A program made the position numbers and the translations under genes. Source: Acetobacter senegalensis (GTDB lineage: Bacteria > Pseudomonadota > Alphaproteobacteria > Acetobacterales > Acetobacteraceae). From it: DNA of 43,180 nt. A model generated the notes under the pieces. It made no database searches, was not told the origin of the DNA, and was given only the letters and a program-made list of their open reading frames with translations. This document shows, piece after piece, positions 23,233 to 30,373 of this stretch; position 1 is the first letter of the stretch; each line of letters starts with the position of its first letter. The stretch lies in the NCBI RefSeq assembly GCF_001580995.1, contig NZ_LHZU01000117.1, positions 1-43,180 of the forward strand. Direction: 5' to 3'.

Positions 23233-23240
23233 GCTAACGT
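23212..23240 (+). promoter_or_regulatory. Rightward early promoter (PR-like)
   Basis: TTGCCT (23212-23217), a 17-bp spacer holding AAATGTTGGAA, and TAACGT (23235-23240). It matches the leftward promoter in spacing and operator placement. The transcript start would fall at about 23247, which is the Cro ATG. Confidence 0.6.
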
Positions 23241-23246
23241 ATGGTC

Positions 23247-23459
23247 ATGTCGATTGTTGATAAGGCCATTGAGGCGGCTGGCGGCGCTTCCGAATTAAGT
23301 AAGAAGTGCGGCCTTCATAGGACTTCAATTCTGTTTTGGCGCACGCTTGGGCATATCCCTGTGAAGCGTCTCAATGATGTAGAGGCCGCAACAGGCATTC
23401 CTCGCGAGGAACTGCGACCCGACCTGTTCGAACGCACCCCATCCCAGGAGCGCGCGTGA
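23247..23459 (+). CDS. Cro/YdaS-like HTH protein
   Basis: 70 residues from ATG 23247 (ATG 23241 is two codons earlier). The sequence VDKAIEAAGGASELSKKCGLHRTSILFWRTLG is the HTH of YdaS/Cro-type regulators, which replace Cro in many phages; IPVKRLNDVEAATGIPREELRPDLF completes it. No ribosome site is visible and the predicted transcript start is at the ATG, so translation may be leaderless. It is the first gene of the rightward operon. Confidence 0.85.
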   Translation: MSIVDKAIEAAGGASELSKKCGLHRTSILFWRTLGHIPVKRLNDVEAATGIPREELRPDLFERTPSQERA

Positions 23460-23902
23460 TGATCGAAGATATCCGCAAAACGGCGCTGGCGCACGCGATG
23501 CAGTGGGCTGGCAGCGCCTCGTTGGAAGAAATCATCAAGGCGGCTGCCATTATTGAGACGTATCTTAACTACGGCTCAAATCTGCTCCACGTCACTTTTG
23601 GAGAATCTGGGCATGCTACGCTTGGCGGGAGCCCCATCAACGGCCTCACGCGCTCTGGAATAGAGTTCAAGGATGTACTCGCGAGTGGGGCTGACACCCT
23701 CAGCGAGAGCGATCTTATCTGCGATATGCTCGATCAGACCCTCTCTGGTAAATTGCTCAAAGCTCATTGTGAAAACTCCTCTCAAAAAGAAAACACCAGC
23801 GGCCCGGAGCTTCCGACTCCCGGCAGCACAGAAACGGTAGTTCCCGGCGGCGGCGCTGTCACCGAACCGGGTACGCATGGCCGTACCGACGGGGGTGTGT
23901 GA
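23459..23902 (+). CDS. Early phage protein; C-terminal two thirds doubtful
   Basis: 147 residues if the frame is used in full; the ATG at 23459 shares a base with the Cro stop. The first 40 residues (MIEDIRKTALAHAMQWAGSA, IIKAAAIIETYLNYG) look like a normal helical phage protein. The rest is Ser/Gly/Pro/Thr-rich and lies opposite a credible minus-strand gene (23576-23767). Either this gene is overprinted, or it was shorter originally and has been extended. Confidence 0.55.
   Translation: MIEDIRKTALAHAMQWAGSASLEEIIKAAAIIETYLNYGSNLLHVTFGESGHATLGGSPINGLTRSGIEFKDVLASGADTLSESDLICDMLDQTLSGKLLKAHCENSSQKENTSGPELPTPGSTETVVPGGGAVTEPGTHGRTDGGV
23576..23767 (-). CDS. Antisense small gene inside the early operon
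   Basis: 63 residues. A strong ribosome site (GAGAGGAG, 8 bases before the ATG at 23765-23767) and a well-formed helical protein, MSFEQFTREGLIEHIADKIA then SPTREYILELYSRAREAVDG, argue that it is real. It is fully antisense to the upstream gene. No family function recognised. If translated, its transcript would also be antisense to the early operon. Confidence 0.5.
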   Translation of the reverse strand: MSFEQFTREGLIEHIADKIALAEGVSPTREYILELYSRAREAVDGAPAKRSMPRFSKSDVEQI

Positions 23903-24510
23903 TGGGATACCCCAACAAGCTGGCACGCCTTACAGACGAGCAGCGTGCGCTCATGGTGAAGGAGTATCTTGCCGGGGCTACATGCGAGGCGCTTTCTAGG
24001 AAGTATGGGTGCCGCCCGCGTACACTGCGCGAGTATATCAAGCGTTCCGTTCCACCGGGCCAGTACCGGCACGGATCGGCGCTGGTTATAACGGATGCTG
24101 TTCTCAAGAAGGCCAAGGAACTTTCTGGAAATAGTGTGGCGCGTAAGGACATCGCCGAGCAGCTTGGTGTTAACCTCAAAACTTTGGAAGATGCATTCCG
24201 TAGGCGCGGGCAGACTCTTACCACTAGACCGTTCAGGACGAGGCGTGAAACACTCTCCATCATTGTGGACTGCATCAAGGCTGGCCTGTCCCAAGAGGAG
24301 ATGGCGAAGCGAGCTGGCATCACTGCAGCGTCCCTCACAACCAACAAACATTACCGGGACGCGATGAAACTGGTTGGGAGTACGCAGAAGCCTGCCGCCC
24401 CCGAACCCAAGGCGGTAAACATCGCGGATCTGTCCCAAGAGGAGCGCAACGCTATCGCGGCCAACGCTATATGGCGTGGACTTGAACGCTGGCGGGGTGC
24501 TAACCGATGA
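23902..24510 (+). CDS. DNA-binding protein with several HTH motifs
   Basis: 202 residues from ATG 23902 (TGATG with the stop before). Three HTH-like units are visible: MVKEYLAGATCEALSRKYGCRPRTLREYI, RKDIAEQLGVNLKTLEDAFRRRG and IKAGLSQEEMAKRAGITAASL (the first one given in parts of the region 20-50). This looks like a regulator or a terminase-/resolvase-type DNA binder, possibly the activator of the early operon. The end overlaps the next gene by 4 bp. Confidence 0.6.
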   Translation: MGYPNKLARLTDEQRALMVKEYLAGATCEALSRKYGCRPRTLREYIKRSVPPGQYRHGSALVITDAVLKKAKELSGNSVARKDIAEQLGVNLKTLEDAFRRRGQTLTTRPFRTRRETLSIIVDCIKAGLSQEEMAKRAGITAASLTTNKHYRDAMKLVGSTQKPAAPEPKAVNIADLSQEERNAIAANAIWRGLERWRGANR

Positions 24511-24716
24511 TCACATCCAAGAAAATCACAATTCCGCCTACGTTCAAAATTGCGTACAGCAAGCCCACTTACGCACGTGAATGGACCCGGTACGGGGTGC
24601 AGGCAAAGGCACCAGAGTATCTGTTGCAAATAGCGGCAGGCAGCGATGATGTGATTGCAGCCACGCATGGCGGGGTGACTGAGATTTACGTTCGTAAGTC
24701 TGCTGTTGCGGCCTGA
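24507..24716 (+). CDS. Small phage protein of unknown function
   Basis: 69 residues, in ATGA overlap with the HTH gene. Basic N-terminus (MITSKKITIPPTFKIAYSKP), then REWTRYGVQAKAPEYLLQIAAG and a short beta end. No family recognised; it is the last gene before a convergent small gene. Confidence 0.55.
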   Translation: MITSKKITIPPTFKIAYSKPTYAREWTRYGVQAKAPEYLLQIAAGSDDVIAATHGGVTEIYVRKSAVAA

Positions 24717-24718
24717 CA

Positions 24719-24970
24719 TCAACCAATGCACCCCGCGTCCACCCCTAACTCCTTGGCGACTTCCTGGGCCAGCGCAATGCGTTGCCCTACGGTTGCCCAT
24801 GGGTGCAGACGTGACCAGAGGCGCGCCGTTCTGAGCAGTGAGATGCCCAGATACGGTGAGGCTAGGGGTAAATTGCCGGGTGCTGTGTCCGCTGTATCGA
24901 GCGGTGAAAACGGGTTGGTGACATACTCGCCACCAACCTGCACCGTTCCGAATTCAGTCTCCTTCTCCAT
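24719..24970 (-). CDS. Leftward small gene within the rightward operon
   Basis: 83 residues; TGGAG lies 5 bases before the ATG at 24968-24970. It reads MEKETEFGTVQVGGEYVTNP, then NLPLASPYLGISLLRTARLW and ends VGQRIALAQEVAKELGVDAG. Protein-like composition and the ribosome site favour it over the opposite frame, which is Ser/Arg-rich. If real, it interrupts the rightward operon with its own transcription unit, and a new rightward start should lie near 24970. Confidence 0.45.
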   Translation of the reverse strand: MEKETEFGTVQVGGEYVTNPFSPLDTADTAPGNLPLASPYLGISLLRTARLWSRLHPWATVGQRIALAQEVAKELGVDAGCIG

Positions 24971-25068
24971 TGTTTCTCCAGTTCACGACCTCAACAATCG
25001 TGAAAATGGCAGAGGCGAATTCCGTGGAGAGAGAATTTTTATCCGTGAGAGCAGAAAGGGGTCGCGAC

Positions 25069-25458
25069 ATGACGCCTGAAGCAATCGCGCAACAGGTCCA
25101 GATGCAACTGCATGAAATCGTGGAGGCCAAAGGCTCACGGTCTGGCCTCAAGCAAACCTTCGCGTCCATCGCCCGCAAGACTGGGCTGACGGACGGGCAG
25201 ATTAAGCGGCTGTTCTATGGGGAGTGGAGCGTCATACCGGCACACATCTTCCTGAGCGTGGAACGGCTTTACCGAAACCATCTGGATCAGATGCGGGCAC
25301 AGGCCGAACATCAGGCCGCCTTGTATCGCGCCAGAAGTGAAGAATGGGACCGCAAATGGGGCGACTATTCCTCCAATGGCACATCCGCGTCACCCGCTGG
25401 CGTGCCTGTCGTGCGCTCAACCGCGCCTTCTATTTCCGAGAGCTTGCACAATGGCTGA
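25069..25458 (+). CDS. Phage protein with HTH-like segment
   Basis: 129 residues from ATG 25069, chosen over ATG 25006 because AAAGGGG lies upstream and the extra stretch is rich in rare codons (AGA, TTA, AGG). The block FASIARKTGLTDGQIKRLFYGEW suggests a helix-turn-helix; the C-terminus is helical, then Ser/Pro-rich. Overlaps the next gene in another frame by 115 bp. Confidence 0.6.
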   Translation: MTPEAIAQQVQMQLHEIVEAKGSRSGLKQTFASIARKTGLTDGQIKRLFYGEWSVIPAHIFLSVERLYRNHLDQMRAQAEHQAALYRARSEEWDRKWGDYSSNGTSASPAGVPVVRSTAPSISESLHNG

Positions 25459-25520
25459 ACGCCAAGGCCGATAAATTGCAGGCGCAGGCTGATGCTTTGG
25501 CGCGGGAGTGTGGCGAATGA
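25344..25520 (+). CDS. Small helical protein overlapping out of frame
   Basis: 58 residues, ATG at 25344 with GAAGTGAAG before it, stop in ATGA overlap with the next gene. The sequence QWHIRVTRWRACRALNRAFYFRELAQW... is strongly basic and amphipathic, followed by KADKLQAQADALARECGE. The first two thirds lie in another frame of the upstream gene. Likely real because it fits the chain of overlaps. Confidence 0.6.
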   Translation: MGPQMGRLFLQWHIRVTRWRACRALNRAFYFRELAQWLNAKADKLQAQADALARECGE

Positions 25521-25735
25521 CCCCGTTTCCGGTTGAGGAAATTCGCAATCGATTGGCTGATGCTGTCGATTTAGCAGGAAGCCAAAGCGCGTGGGCGCGC
25601 AAAACAGGAATCCCGCGCTCGATAGTTTCCGAAGTGCTGTCGCAAAAACGCGACATCCCAGAAAGCATTATCAACGCCCTTGGATACATCGTGCGGCCCA
25701 TGTGCGTGCCAGCACGGAAAGGAATGAACCGATGA
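25517..25735 (+). CDS. HTH (XRE/Cro-like) protein
   Basis: 72 residues from ATG 25517. RNRLADAVDLAGSQSAWARKTGIPRSIVSEVLSQKRDIPESIIN contains a clear HTH in its centre (given here as two parts: SQSAWARKTGI and PRSIVSEVLSQ). These small proteins act as regulators or DNA-binding factors in phage early operons. Overlaps both neighbours by 4 bp. Confidence 0.75.
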   Translation: MTPFPVEEIRNRLADAVDLAGSQSAWARKTGIPRSIVSEVLSQKRDIPESIINALGYIVRPMCVPARKGMNR

Positions 25736-26019
25736 GCGAATTTCCCAGCACACACAACGAATTCTCCAGCGGCGATGATGCGGCTGTAGGTGGAATTGCG
25801 GCTGATCGGCTGCGGTCGATTATTGAGCGCGTTGAGCGATTGGAAGAGGAGAGAAAAGGGCTGGCTGGCGATATCAAAGACATCTTCACAGAGGCCAAAT
25901 CTGCGGGCTTTGACGTGAAAGTCATCCGCCAGATCATCCGTATGCGAAAGCAGGAACCGGGCGAACTGGAGGAGCAGGAAACCCTGCTTGACGTTTACCG
26001 CCGCGCGCTGGGGATGTGA
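25732..26019 (+). CDS. GapR-like (DUF2312) nucleoid protein
   Basis: 95 residues from ATG 25732 (ATGA overlap). The last 70 residues (ADRLRSIIERVERLEEERKG, LAGDIKDIFTEAKSAGFDVK, VIRQIIRMRKQE and the end LLDVYRRALGM) are a clear DUF2312 domain. The Caulobacter member GapR clamps around overtwisted DNA ahead of polymerases and helps topoisomerases. A phage copy could handle supercoils during phage replication or displace the host protein. The first 25 residues are acidic and probably unstructured. Confidence 0.9.
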   Translation: MSEFPSTHNEFSSGDDAAVGGIAADRLRSIIERVERLEEERKGLAGDIKDIFTEAKSAGFDVKVIRQIIRMRKQEPGELEEQETLLDVYRRALGM

Positions 26020-26023
26020 CGCG

Positions 26024-26518
26024 ATGAAGATCATAGCAGCAATCGACCCAGGCGCTGGCGGTGCAATCGCATTCCTCAACTGGCGGCATCAGATCATTGA
26101 GGTTCTGGATATGCCGATTGATTATGTGAAGGTAGGGCGCACCACTCGGCGCGTGATTAACCCAGCACTTCTTGCCGCACATTTACGGGCTCATGCGCCA
26201 GACCATCTATTTGTGGAGAATGTTTCCGTAAGGCCAGGTGAGGGGGCCGTGGGCGCGTTTGCCTTTGGGCGCGGTCTAGGTGTGATTGAGGGCGTTTGTT
26301 CAGCCCTCTGCATCCCCATGACAAAAATCAGACCGCAGGACTGGAAGAAGGGAATGGGCTGCCCCGCCGACAAAGGGGCCGCACGTCAGCGCGCATGCGA
26401 ATTATTCCCTGCCAATGCGGGGATTTTCTCACGCGTGAAAGATGATGGCAGGGCAGAGGCCGTTATGCTGGGTCTGTTTGGTATTCGCGCGCTGGAGAAT
26501 ACTGGGGTTCCAGCATGA
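26024..26518 (+). CDS. RuvC-like Holliday junction resolvase
   Basis: 164 residues from ATG 26024. AAIDPGAGGAIAF (Asp8) at the N-terminus, HLFVENVSVRPGEGAV with a Glu, RPQDWKKGMGC and the C-terminal DDGRAEAVMLGLFG with an acidic pair form the RNase H-like active site of RuvC/phage resolvases. It would cut branched DNA before packaging or during recombination. Overlaps the methyltransferase by 4 bp. Confidence 0.8.
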   Translation: MKIIAAIDPGAGGAIAFLNWRHQIIEVLDMPIDYVKVGRTTRRVINPALLAAHLRAHAPDHLFVENVSVRPGEGAVGAFAFGRGLGVIEGVCSALCIPMTKIRPQDWKKGMGCPADKGAARQRACELFPANAGIFSRVKDDGRAEAVMLGLFGIRALENTGVPA

Positions 26519-27195
26519 AAATCCTGATCGGCTGCGAATACAGCGGCATTGTCCGTGATGCGTTTATCGAGCGCGGGCATGATGCCATGTCGTGCGACCT
26601 GCTGCCTACAGAGCGCCCCGGCCCGCATTACCAGGGCGATGTGCGGGACGTTCTGGACTACCCATGGGATATGGCCATTTTCCATCCGCCTTGCACGGAT
26701 CTGTCTGTATCAGGGGCGCGGCATTTTGCCGCCAAGCGGATGGATGACCGACAGCAAGCATCTGCCTCATTTTTTCTTAAGCTGGCAAAGTGCGGGATAC
26801 CGAAAATCGCAATCGAGAACCCGGTCTGCATCATGTCCACCTTGTGGCGCAGGCCAGACCAGATCATTCAGCCGTGGATGTTTGGGCACGGCGAAACCAA
26901 AGCCACATGCCTATGGCTTATAGGTCTGCCGCCTCTTCGCGCCACCAATGTCGTGCCCGGGCGTGAGGCGCGCATTCACAAGATGCCCCCATCTGCTGAT
27001 AGAGGGAAACTGCGTTCACAGACATATCAGGGCATTGCCGATGCTATGGCGCAGCAATGGGGAGGAGATTGCAAAACATCTCCATTATTCCAGGAGATTC
27101 CCACCCCTGCGGAGTACCCAACGCTCCGCAACCCTGCTAATATGGCGAAGGCCGCTGGTTCGGGGGAACCGGGCGGCCTTCTGACCAGTGCTTGA
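26515..27195 (+). CDS. DNA cytosine methyltransferase-like protein
   Basis: 226 residues. LIGCEYSGIVRDAF (SAM-binding motif I), IFHPPCTDLSVSGARHF with the catalytic Pro-Cys (Cys60), and IENPVCIMSTLWR (motif VI, ENP instead of ENV) mark a C5-cytosine methyltransferase of the compact phage type. A large target-recognition domain is lacking; the C-terminal 50 residues are variable. No restriction enzyme is near, so it most likely protects phage DNA. Confidence 0.8.
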   Translation: MKILIGCEYSGIVRDAFIERGHDAMSCDLLPTERPGPHYQGDVRDVLDYPWDMAIFHPPCTDLSVSGARHFAAKRMDDRQQASASFFLKLAKCGIPKIAIENPVCIMSTLWRRPDQIIQPWMFGHGETKATCLWLIGLPPLRATNVVPGREARIHKMPPSADRGKLRSQTYQGIADAMAQQWGGDCKTSPLFQEIPTPAEYPTLRNPANMAKAAGSGEPGGLLTSA

Positions 27196-27207
27196 GGATA
27201 GCAAGAC

Positions 27208-27705
27208 ATGGCTGAAGCCACTTGTACCAAAGAAAAACATAGAATGCCAGAAGCCCGTGTCAGGAAAGCATGGCGCGTTACCGTTGAGGGTTGGGATGAA
27301 GCAGAGTTTTACTTCGCCCATACTGCCGGTGAAGCGCGCATGGCGTGCTGGCGCGCTCTAGATAGAGAGCGTGGGTTGATTACAAAAATCACCGCACGGC
27401 GGTGGAAGGACAAAGATGAACGGCTTCCTGTGCGCAGCCCTATTGCCGATGATCTCAGCGAGAAAGAAATACATTGCCTCCTGCATGCATTCGGAGTGAA
27501 GGAATATGAGCCATGGAAGGCCGGATACCGTGACTATTTCTACACATCTGCCTCTAACGAAAAGATGCAAAACTTAGTCAGAAAAGGTCTCATGCATAGT
27601 GGGGTTGAGCCTTGCTGGGGGGCCCATGGGCATGTGTATTTCCACCTCACTGAGCTGGGAAAGCATGTGGCGCTCTCTCTTACCCCTCTTTATTCGGTGA
27701 GGTGA
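27208..27705 (+). CDS. Phage protein of unknown function
   Basis: 165 residues. Two parts: an N-terminal segment WRVTVEGWDEAEFYFAHTAG resembling short DNA-associated phage proteins and a C-terminal segment ALLHAFGVKEYEPWKAGYRD-like region (actual LLHAFGVKEYEPWKAG) with NLVRKGLMHSG and FHLTELGKHVAL, which resembles a winged-helix. Located between the methyltransferase and the replication gene. Confidence 0.65.
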   Translation: MAEATCTKEKHRMPEARVRKAWRVTVEGWDEAEFYFAHTAGEARMACWRALDRERGLITKITARRWKDKDERLPVRSPIADDLSEKEIHCLLHAFGVKEYEPWKAGYRDYFYTSASNEKMQNLVRKGLMHSGVEPCWGAHGHVYFHLTELGKHVALSLTPLYSVR

Positions 27706-27709
27706 ACTG

Positions 27710-28573
27710 ATGGCTCGCATACGTAGCGTTCATCCTGGCTTGTGGACTGATGAAGATTTCATGGATCTATCGGCATTCGCGCGTCTTTTGATAATAGGGC
27801 TTTGGACTGAGGCGGATGATGGCGGTGCGTTCGCATGGAAGCCGCGTCAGATCAAAGTCCGCATCCTTGGTGCCGATGATGTCCAAATTGAGGATCTTTT
27901 GGAGGAGCTGTGCCAACGCGGGCTCGTAATGCGCTACTCATGCGCTGGAAGCGATTACGGGGCTATCCGAAATTTCGGAAAATTCCAGTCTCCTAAAAAG
28001 CCTTCTCGGAAATATCCAATGCCGGATGAAATTCGGGAGTTTTCCGCCACATCCAACATTGAACAGGGAACCGGTTCCGTAAAAAATGAAGTTACGGAAG
28101 AACAGGTTCCGAACCAGTTCCCCACCAGTTCGGAACCAATTCCAACAGGAGAGGAGGGGAGAGGAGGGGAAAGGAAAGGAGATGTAGGTTGTAATCGCGC
28201 GACCGAAATCGAAAAACCGATTACCGACCGGTGGCAGGAACTTGGGGAGGAGGTCATTGCTGCCGCTGGCACTGATCCGTCTCGCAGCATGGTTCAGACC
28301 GGCGGGGTGCGTCAGTGGCTCATGGACGCCAAGGCTCTCGGCTACAGCTACGACGGGGCGCGGGAACTGGTCCTCGGCGTAGTCAGGGAAAAATCCCGAT
28401 ACGGGGGCAGGGGAAAGCCGCCCGCATGGTTCGACAAGCCGGTTCAGGATGCCCTGCGCACCGGGACTATCGTGGCGACCGGCATCCAGAGGGAACCGGT
28501 CCAGAAGCCGAAATCCCGCCAGCAGCTTGCAGCCGAAACATGGGCCAACGTGCCCGACATCGAGGGGGTGTGA
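27710..28573 (+). CDS. Phage replication protein (O-like/primosomal)
   Basis: 287 residues, ATG 4 bp after the upstream stop. The N-terminus ARIRSVHPGLWTDEDFMDLS, then ARLLIIGLWTEADDGGAFAWK and PRQIKVRILGADDV, is the conserved winged-helix DNA-binding part of phage replication proteins. The middle is a low-complexity linker (GEEGRGGERKGD), and the C-terminal part (RQWLMDAKALGYSYDGARE) resembles DnaT/helicase-loading parts. It probably starts phage replication with host helicase. Confidence 0.8.
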   Translation: MARIRSVHPGLWTDEDFMDLSAFARLLIIGLWTEADDGGAFAWKPRQIKVRILGADDVQIEDLLEELCQRGLVMRYSCAGSDYGAIRNFGKFQSPKKPSRKYPMPDEIREFSATSNIEQGTGSVKNEVTEEQVPNQFPTSSEPIPTGEEGRGGERKGDVGCNRATEIEKPITDRWQELGEEVIAAAGTDPSRSMVQTGGVRQWLMDAKALGYSYDGARELVLGVVREKSRYGGRGKPPAWFDKPVQDALRTGTIVATGIQREPVQKPKSRQQLAAETWANVPDIEGV

Positions 28574-28574
28574 C

Positions 28575-29354
28575 ATGACCACCATTGCGAAAAACCAGAG
28601 CGGCGCGGTTGCGCTACTGACCATTCCCGCCGAGCCGTCCGCAGATCTGGCCGCAGTTTTGTCAGCCATGCAGAGCGGGGTCCCGATGACAACCCGAGAC
28701 CTGACGCAGTCCCGTGTTGACGAGGCCCGGGCCATTGCAGCCACGGCGGGAGCAATTGCTCCCGCGCCGGAAATCGTCATTGCAGCCTGGTCGAAAAAGC
28801 TGATCCCGCTGACGGTCAACCCGCCAACCGACCCGGCAGACAGCGCGGCAAAAATCAGCGCCATCTGTGAGATTTGTGGCGATTTCCCCGCAGGCGTCTG
28901 GACGCCGGAGACCCGCAAGGCATGGGTAACCCAAGGCCCGCAAGGCAAATTCTGGCCCGCACCAGCCGAACTCTACGCGCACCTCCAGCCCTACGCCGAC
29001 AAGATCCGCCGCAACGTCGAGGGATGCCGCCGCATCGTGAAGCTGGGCGAACGGGCAGGGAAGCGCGAGGAAGGTGTGAGCGCTGAGGAGCGGGCTGCCG
29101 TAGCGCGTCAGATGGCGGAATGGCGCAAGTCGATGGGGCACACGGATGCAGAGCCAGAGCAGCGCCGCCCCGTAGAGCCACAACCGAGCGTGTCAGAACG
29201 TCTGGCTGAGTGCCGCAGGCAGTTGGCGGCAGATCCGACGCAGGGCGTGTGGTTAGAGCCGCTCATTGCGCAGTTGGAGGCGCAGGTTATGGCTACATAC
29301 GGGAAAGAGCCAACAGGAAGCCCGCACAGTGCTGCACAAGTGCTTGCACGGTAA
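28575..29354 (+). CDS. Phage replication-region protein
   Basis: 259 residues from ATG 28575, one base after the upstream stop. Ala-rich first 90 residues with PLTVNPPTDPADSA, a middle block FWPAPAELYAHLQPYADKIR that recurs in such phage proteins, and a helical, charged end (LAECRRQLAADPTQGVWLEP). It follows the O-like gene directly, so a role in replication such as helicase loading is likely but unproven. Confidence 0.7.
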   Translation: MTTIAKNQSGAVALLTIPAEPSADLAAVLSAMQSGVPMTTRDLTQSRVDEARAIAATAGAIAPAPEIVIAAWSKKLIPLTVNPPTDPADSAAKISAICEICGDFPAGVWTPETRKAWVTQGPQGKFWPAPAELYAHLQPYADKIRRNVEGCRRIVKLGERAGKREEGVSAEERAAVARQMAEWRKSMGHTDAEPEQRRPVEPQPSVSERLAECRRQLAADPTQGVWLEPLIAQLEAQVMATYGKEPTGSPHSAAQVLAR

Positions 29355-29411
29355 ATCGTGTGTACGGGAATCAGACCGCACTCAGCGGGCAACGTAGGGG
29401 ATTTTAGGGGT

Positions 29412-29645
29412 ATGTCGAAAGTTCAAGATTTTCCGATGATTACGATCAGGATCCAGCAGAATAGGGGGCGAACTCACGTCTTATGGGCCGTTGAAACGAT
29501 GGACGGCACACGCTCAAACGGTGTGGCGTTTAGCCCCGTGGATGCAATGAAAGACGCGACAGCATTTGTTGAGGCTATGTCCATTCCGAGGCTGGGTGGC
29601 CATTTTCGGAAGCGTGAATTGCGAGTTGTGGAGGGTGGGAAATGA
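29412..29645 (+). CDS. Small phage protein of unknown function
   Basis: 77 residues from ATG 29412 (ATG 29436 is possible). MITIRIQQNRGRTHVLWAVE then GVAFSPVDAMKDATAFVEAM. A compact alpha/beta layout; no family recognised. The stop overlaps the next small gene. Confidence 0.6.
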   Translation: MSKVQDFPMITIRIQQNRGRTHVLWAVETMDGTRSNGVAFSPVDAMKDATAFVEAMSIPRLGGHFRKRELRVVEGGK

Positions 29646-29800
29646 GGGCGGTTGGGTTGCTTTGTTGGATTGGGGTGCTCGTGTGTGCGGTAGGAGCAGC
29701 GTTGGCAGATGGTTCTCCTGTTGGAGCTTGGATTGCGTCCGCAGCATGGTTTGGCATCTCCTGTGTCGTTATTGGAGCAGTGTATGTTGAATTTAGATAA
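29642..29800 (+). CDS. Small membrane protein
   Basis: 52 residues, ATGA overlap with the gene before. Two hydrophobic helices: AVGLLCWIGVLVCAVGAALA and WIASAAWFGISCVVIGAVY. Unknown function. Confidence 0.6.
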   Translation: MRAVGLLCWIGVLVCAVGAALADGSPVGAWIASAAWFGISCVVIGAVYVEFR

Positions 29801-29963
29801 CGACACCCTAGACTGGCACGAATGGCCCGAGCCAGAGCCCCACAGGCCGCCAGTCACGCCGCACCCGGTCCCGCTACACGAGAGCGAGCCGGGATTGCTG
29901 GATGAGGAGGTTTTGGCGCTTGAGGCTGACTGGTGGAGGGGGCCTAGAATTGGTTTAGGGTAG
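29784..29963 (+). CDS. Small acidic, Pro/His-rich phage protein
   Basis: 59 residues, ATG at 29784 with TTGGAG upstream, overlapping the membrane protein by 17 bp. LDWHEWPEPEPHRPPVTPHP then a Leu/Glu-rich helix. Unknown function. Confidence 0.55.
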   Translation: MLNLDNDTLDWHEWPEPEPHRPPVTPHPVPLHESEPGLLDEEVLALEADWWRGPRIGLG

Positions 29964-29994
29964 TCTTCCACGATCAAGAAAAAAGGATTCTGTA

Positions 29995-30279
29995 ATGACC
30001 AAGGAAGCTCACGAAATCGCCTTAACCGAAAATACGATTCTTTTGCCGGGCGACAAAGTTAGAGTTGGCCCCAACTCAGACGCGCCGTTCAAAAGTCATA
30101 TTGATGAAGAGGGGATTTGCGTACACTCCGTAAATTCCTCCAGAGGGCTCCCTGTTGCCATTAAATTTGATGATGGCTCTGTAATCGAGGGTTTCCGTGC
30201 TGGCCTGATTCTGACGGAATTTCACACGGGCGCTACCCCGAGCGCAGAGGATAAAACTCACCTGCGCATGCCCCCGTAA
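29995..30279 (+). CDS. Phage protein of unknown function
   Basis: 94 residues with AAGGA before the ATG. TENTILLPGDKVRVGPNSDA and VAIKFDDGSVIEGFRAGLIL suggest a small SH3-like beta barrel. It starts a new cluster, 31 bp after the previous gene. Confidence 0.6.
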   Translation: MTKEAHEIALTENTILLPGDKVRVGPNSDAPFKSHIDEEGICVHSVNSSRGLPVAIKFDDGSVIEGFRAGLILTEFHTGATPSAEDKTHLRMPP

Positions 30280-30299
30280 GAAATCAAGGGTTGTTGCAA

Positions 30300-30330
30300 A
30301 CTGGCTGCAAAAAAAACACATGTAGCCAGT
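30300..30330. other. Inverted repeat ACTGGCT/AGCCAGT
   Basis: 7-bp arms at 30300-30306 and 30324-30330, with an A-rich 17-base loop and GTTTT after the second arm. A weak terminator or attenuator candidate between two small genes. Confidence 0.35.
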
Positions 30331-30373
30331 GTTTTCCCTGTACTTTTTGGGGGAGATGTGATTCCATACCCGT

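Noticed and set aside
24726..25079. 117-codon plus-strand frame
   Set aside because: Ser/Arg/Pro-rich, no ribosome site, and lies opposite a better minus-strand gene.
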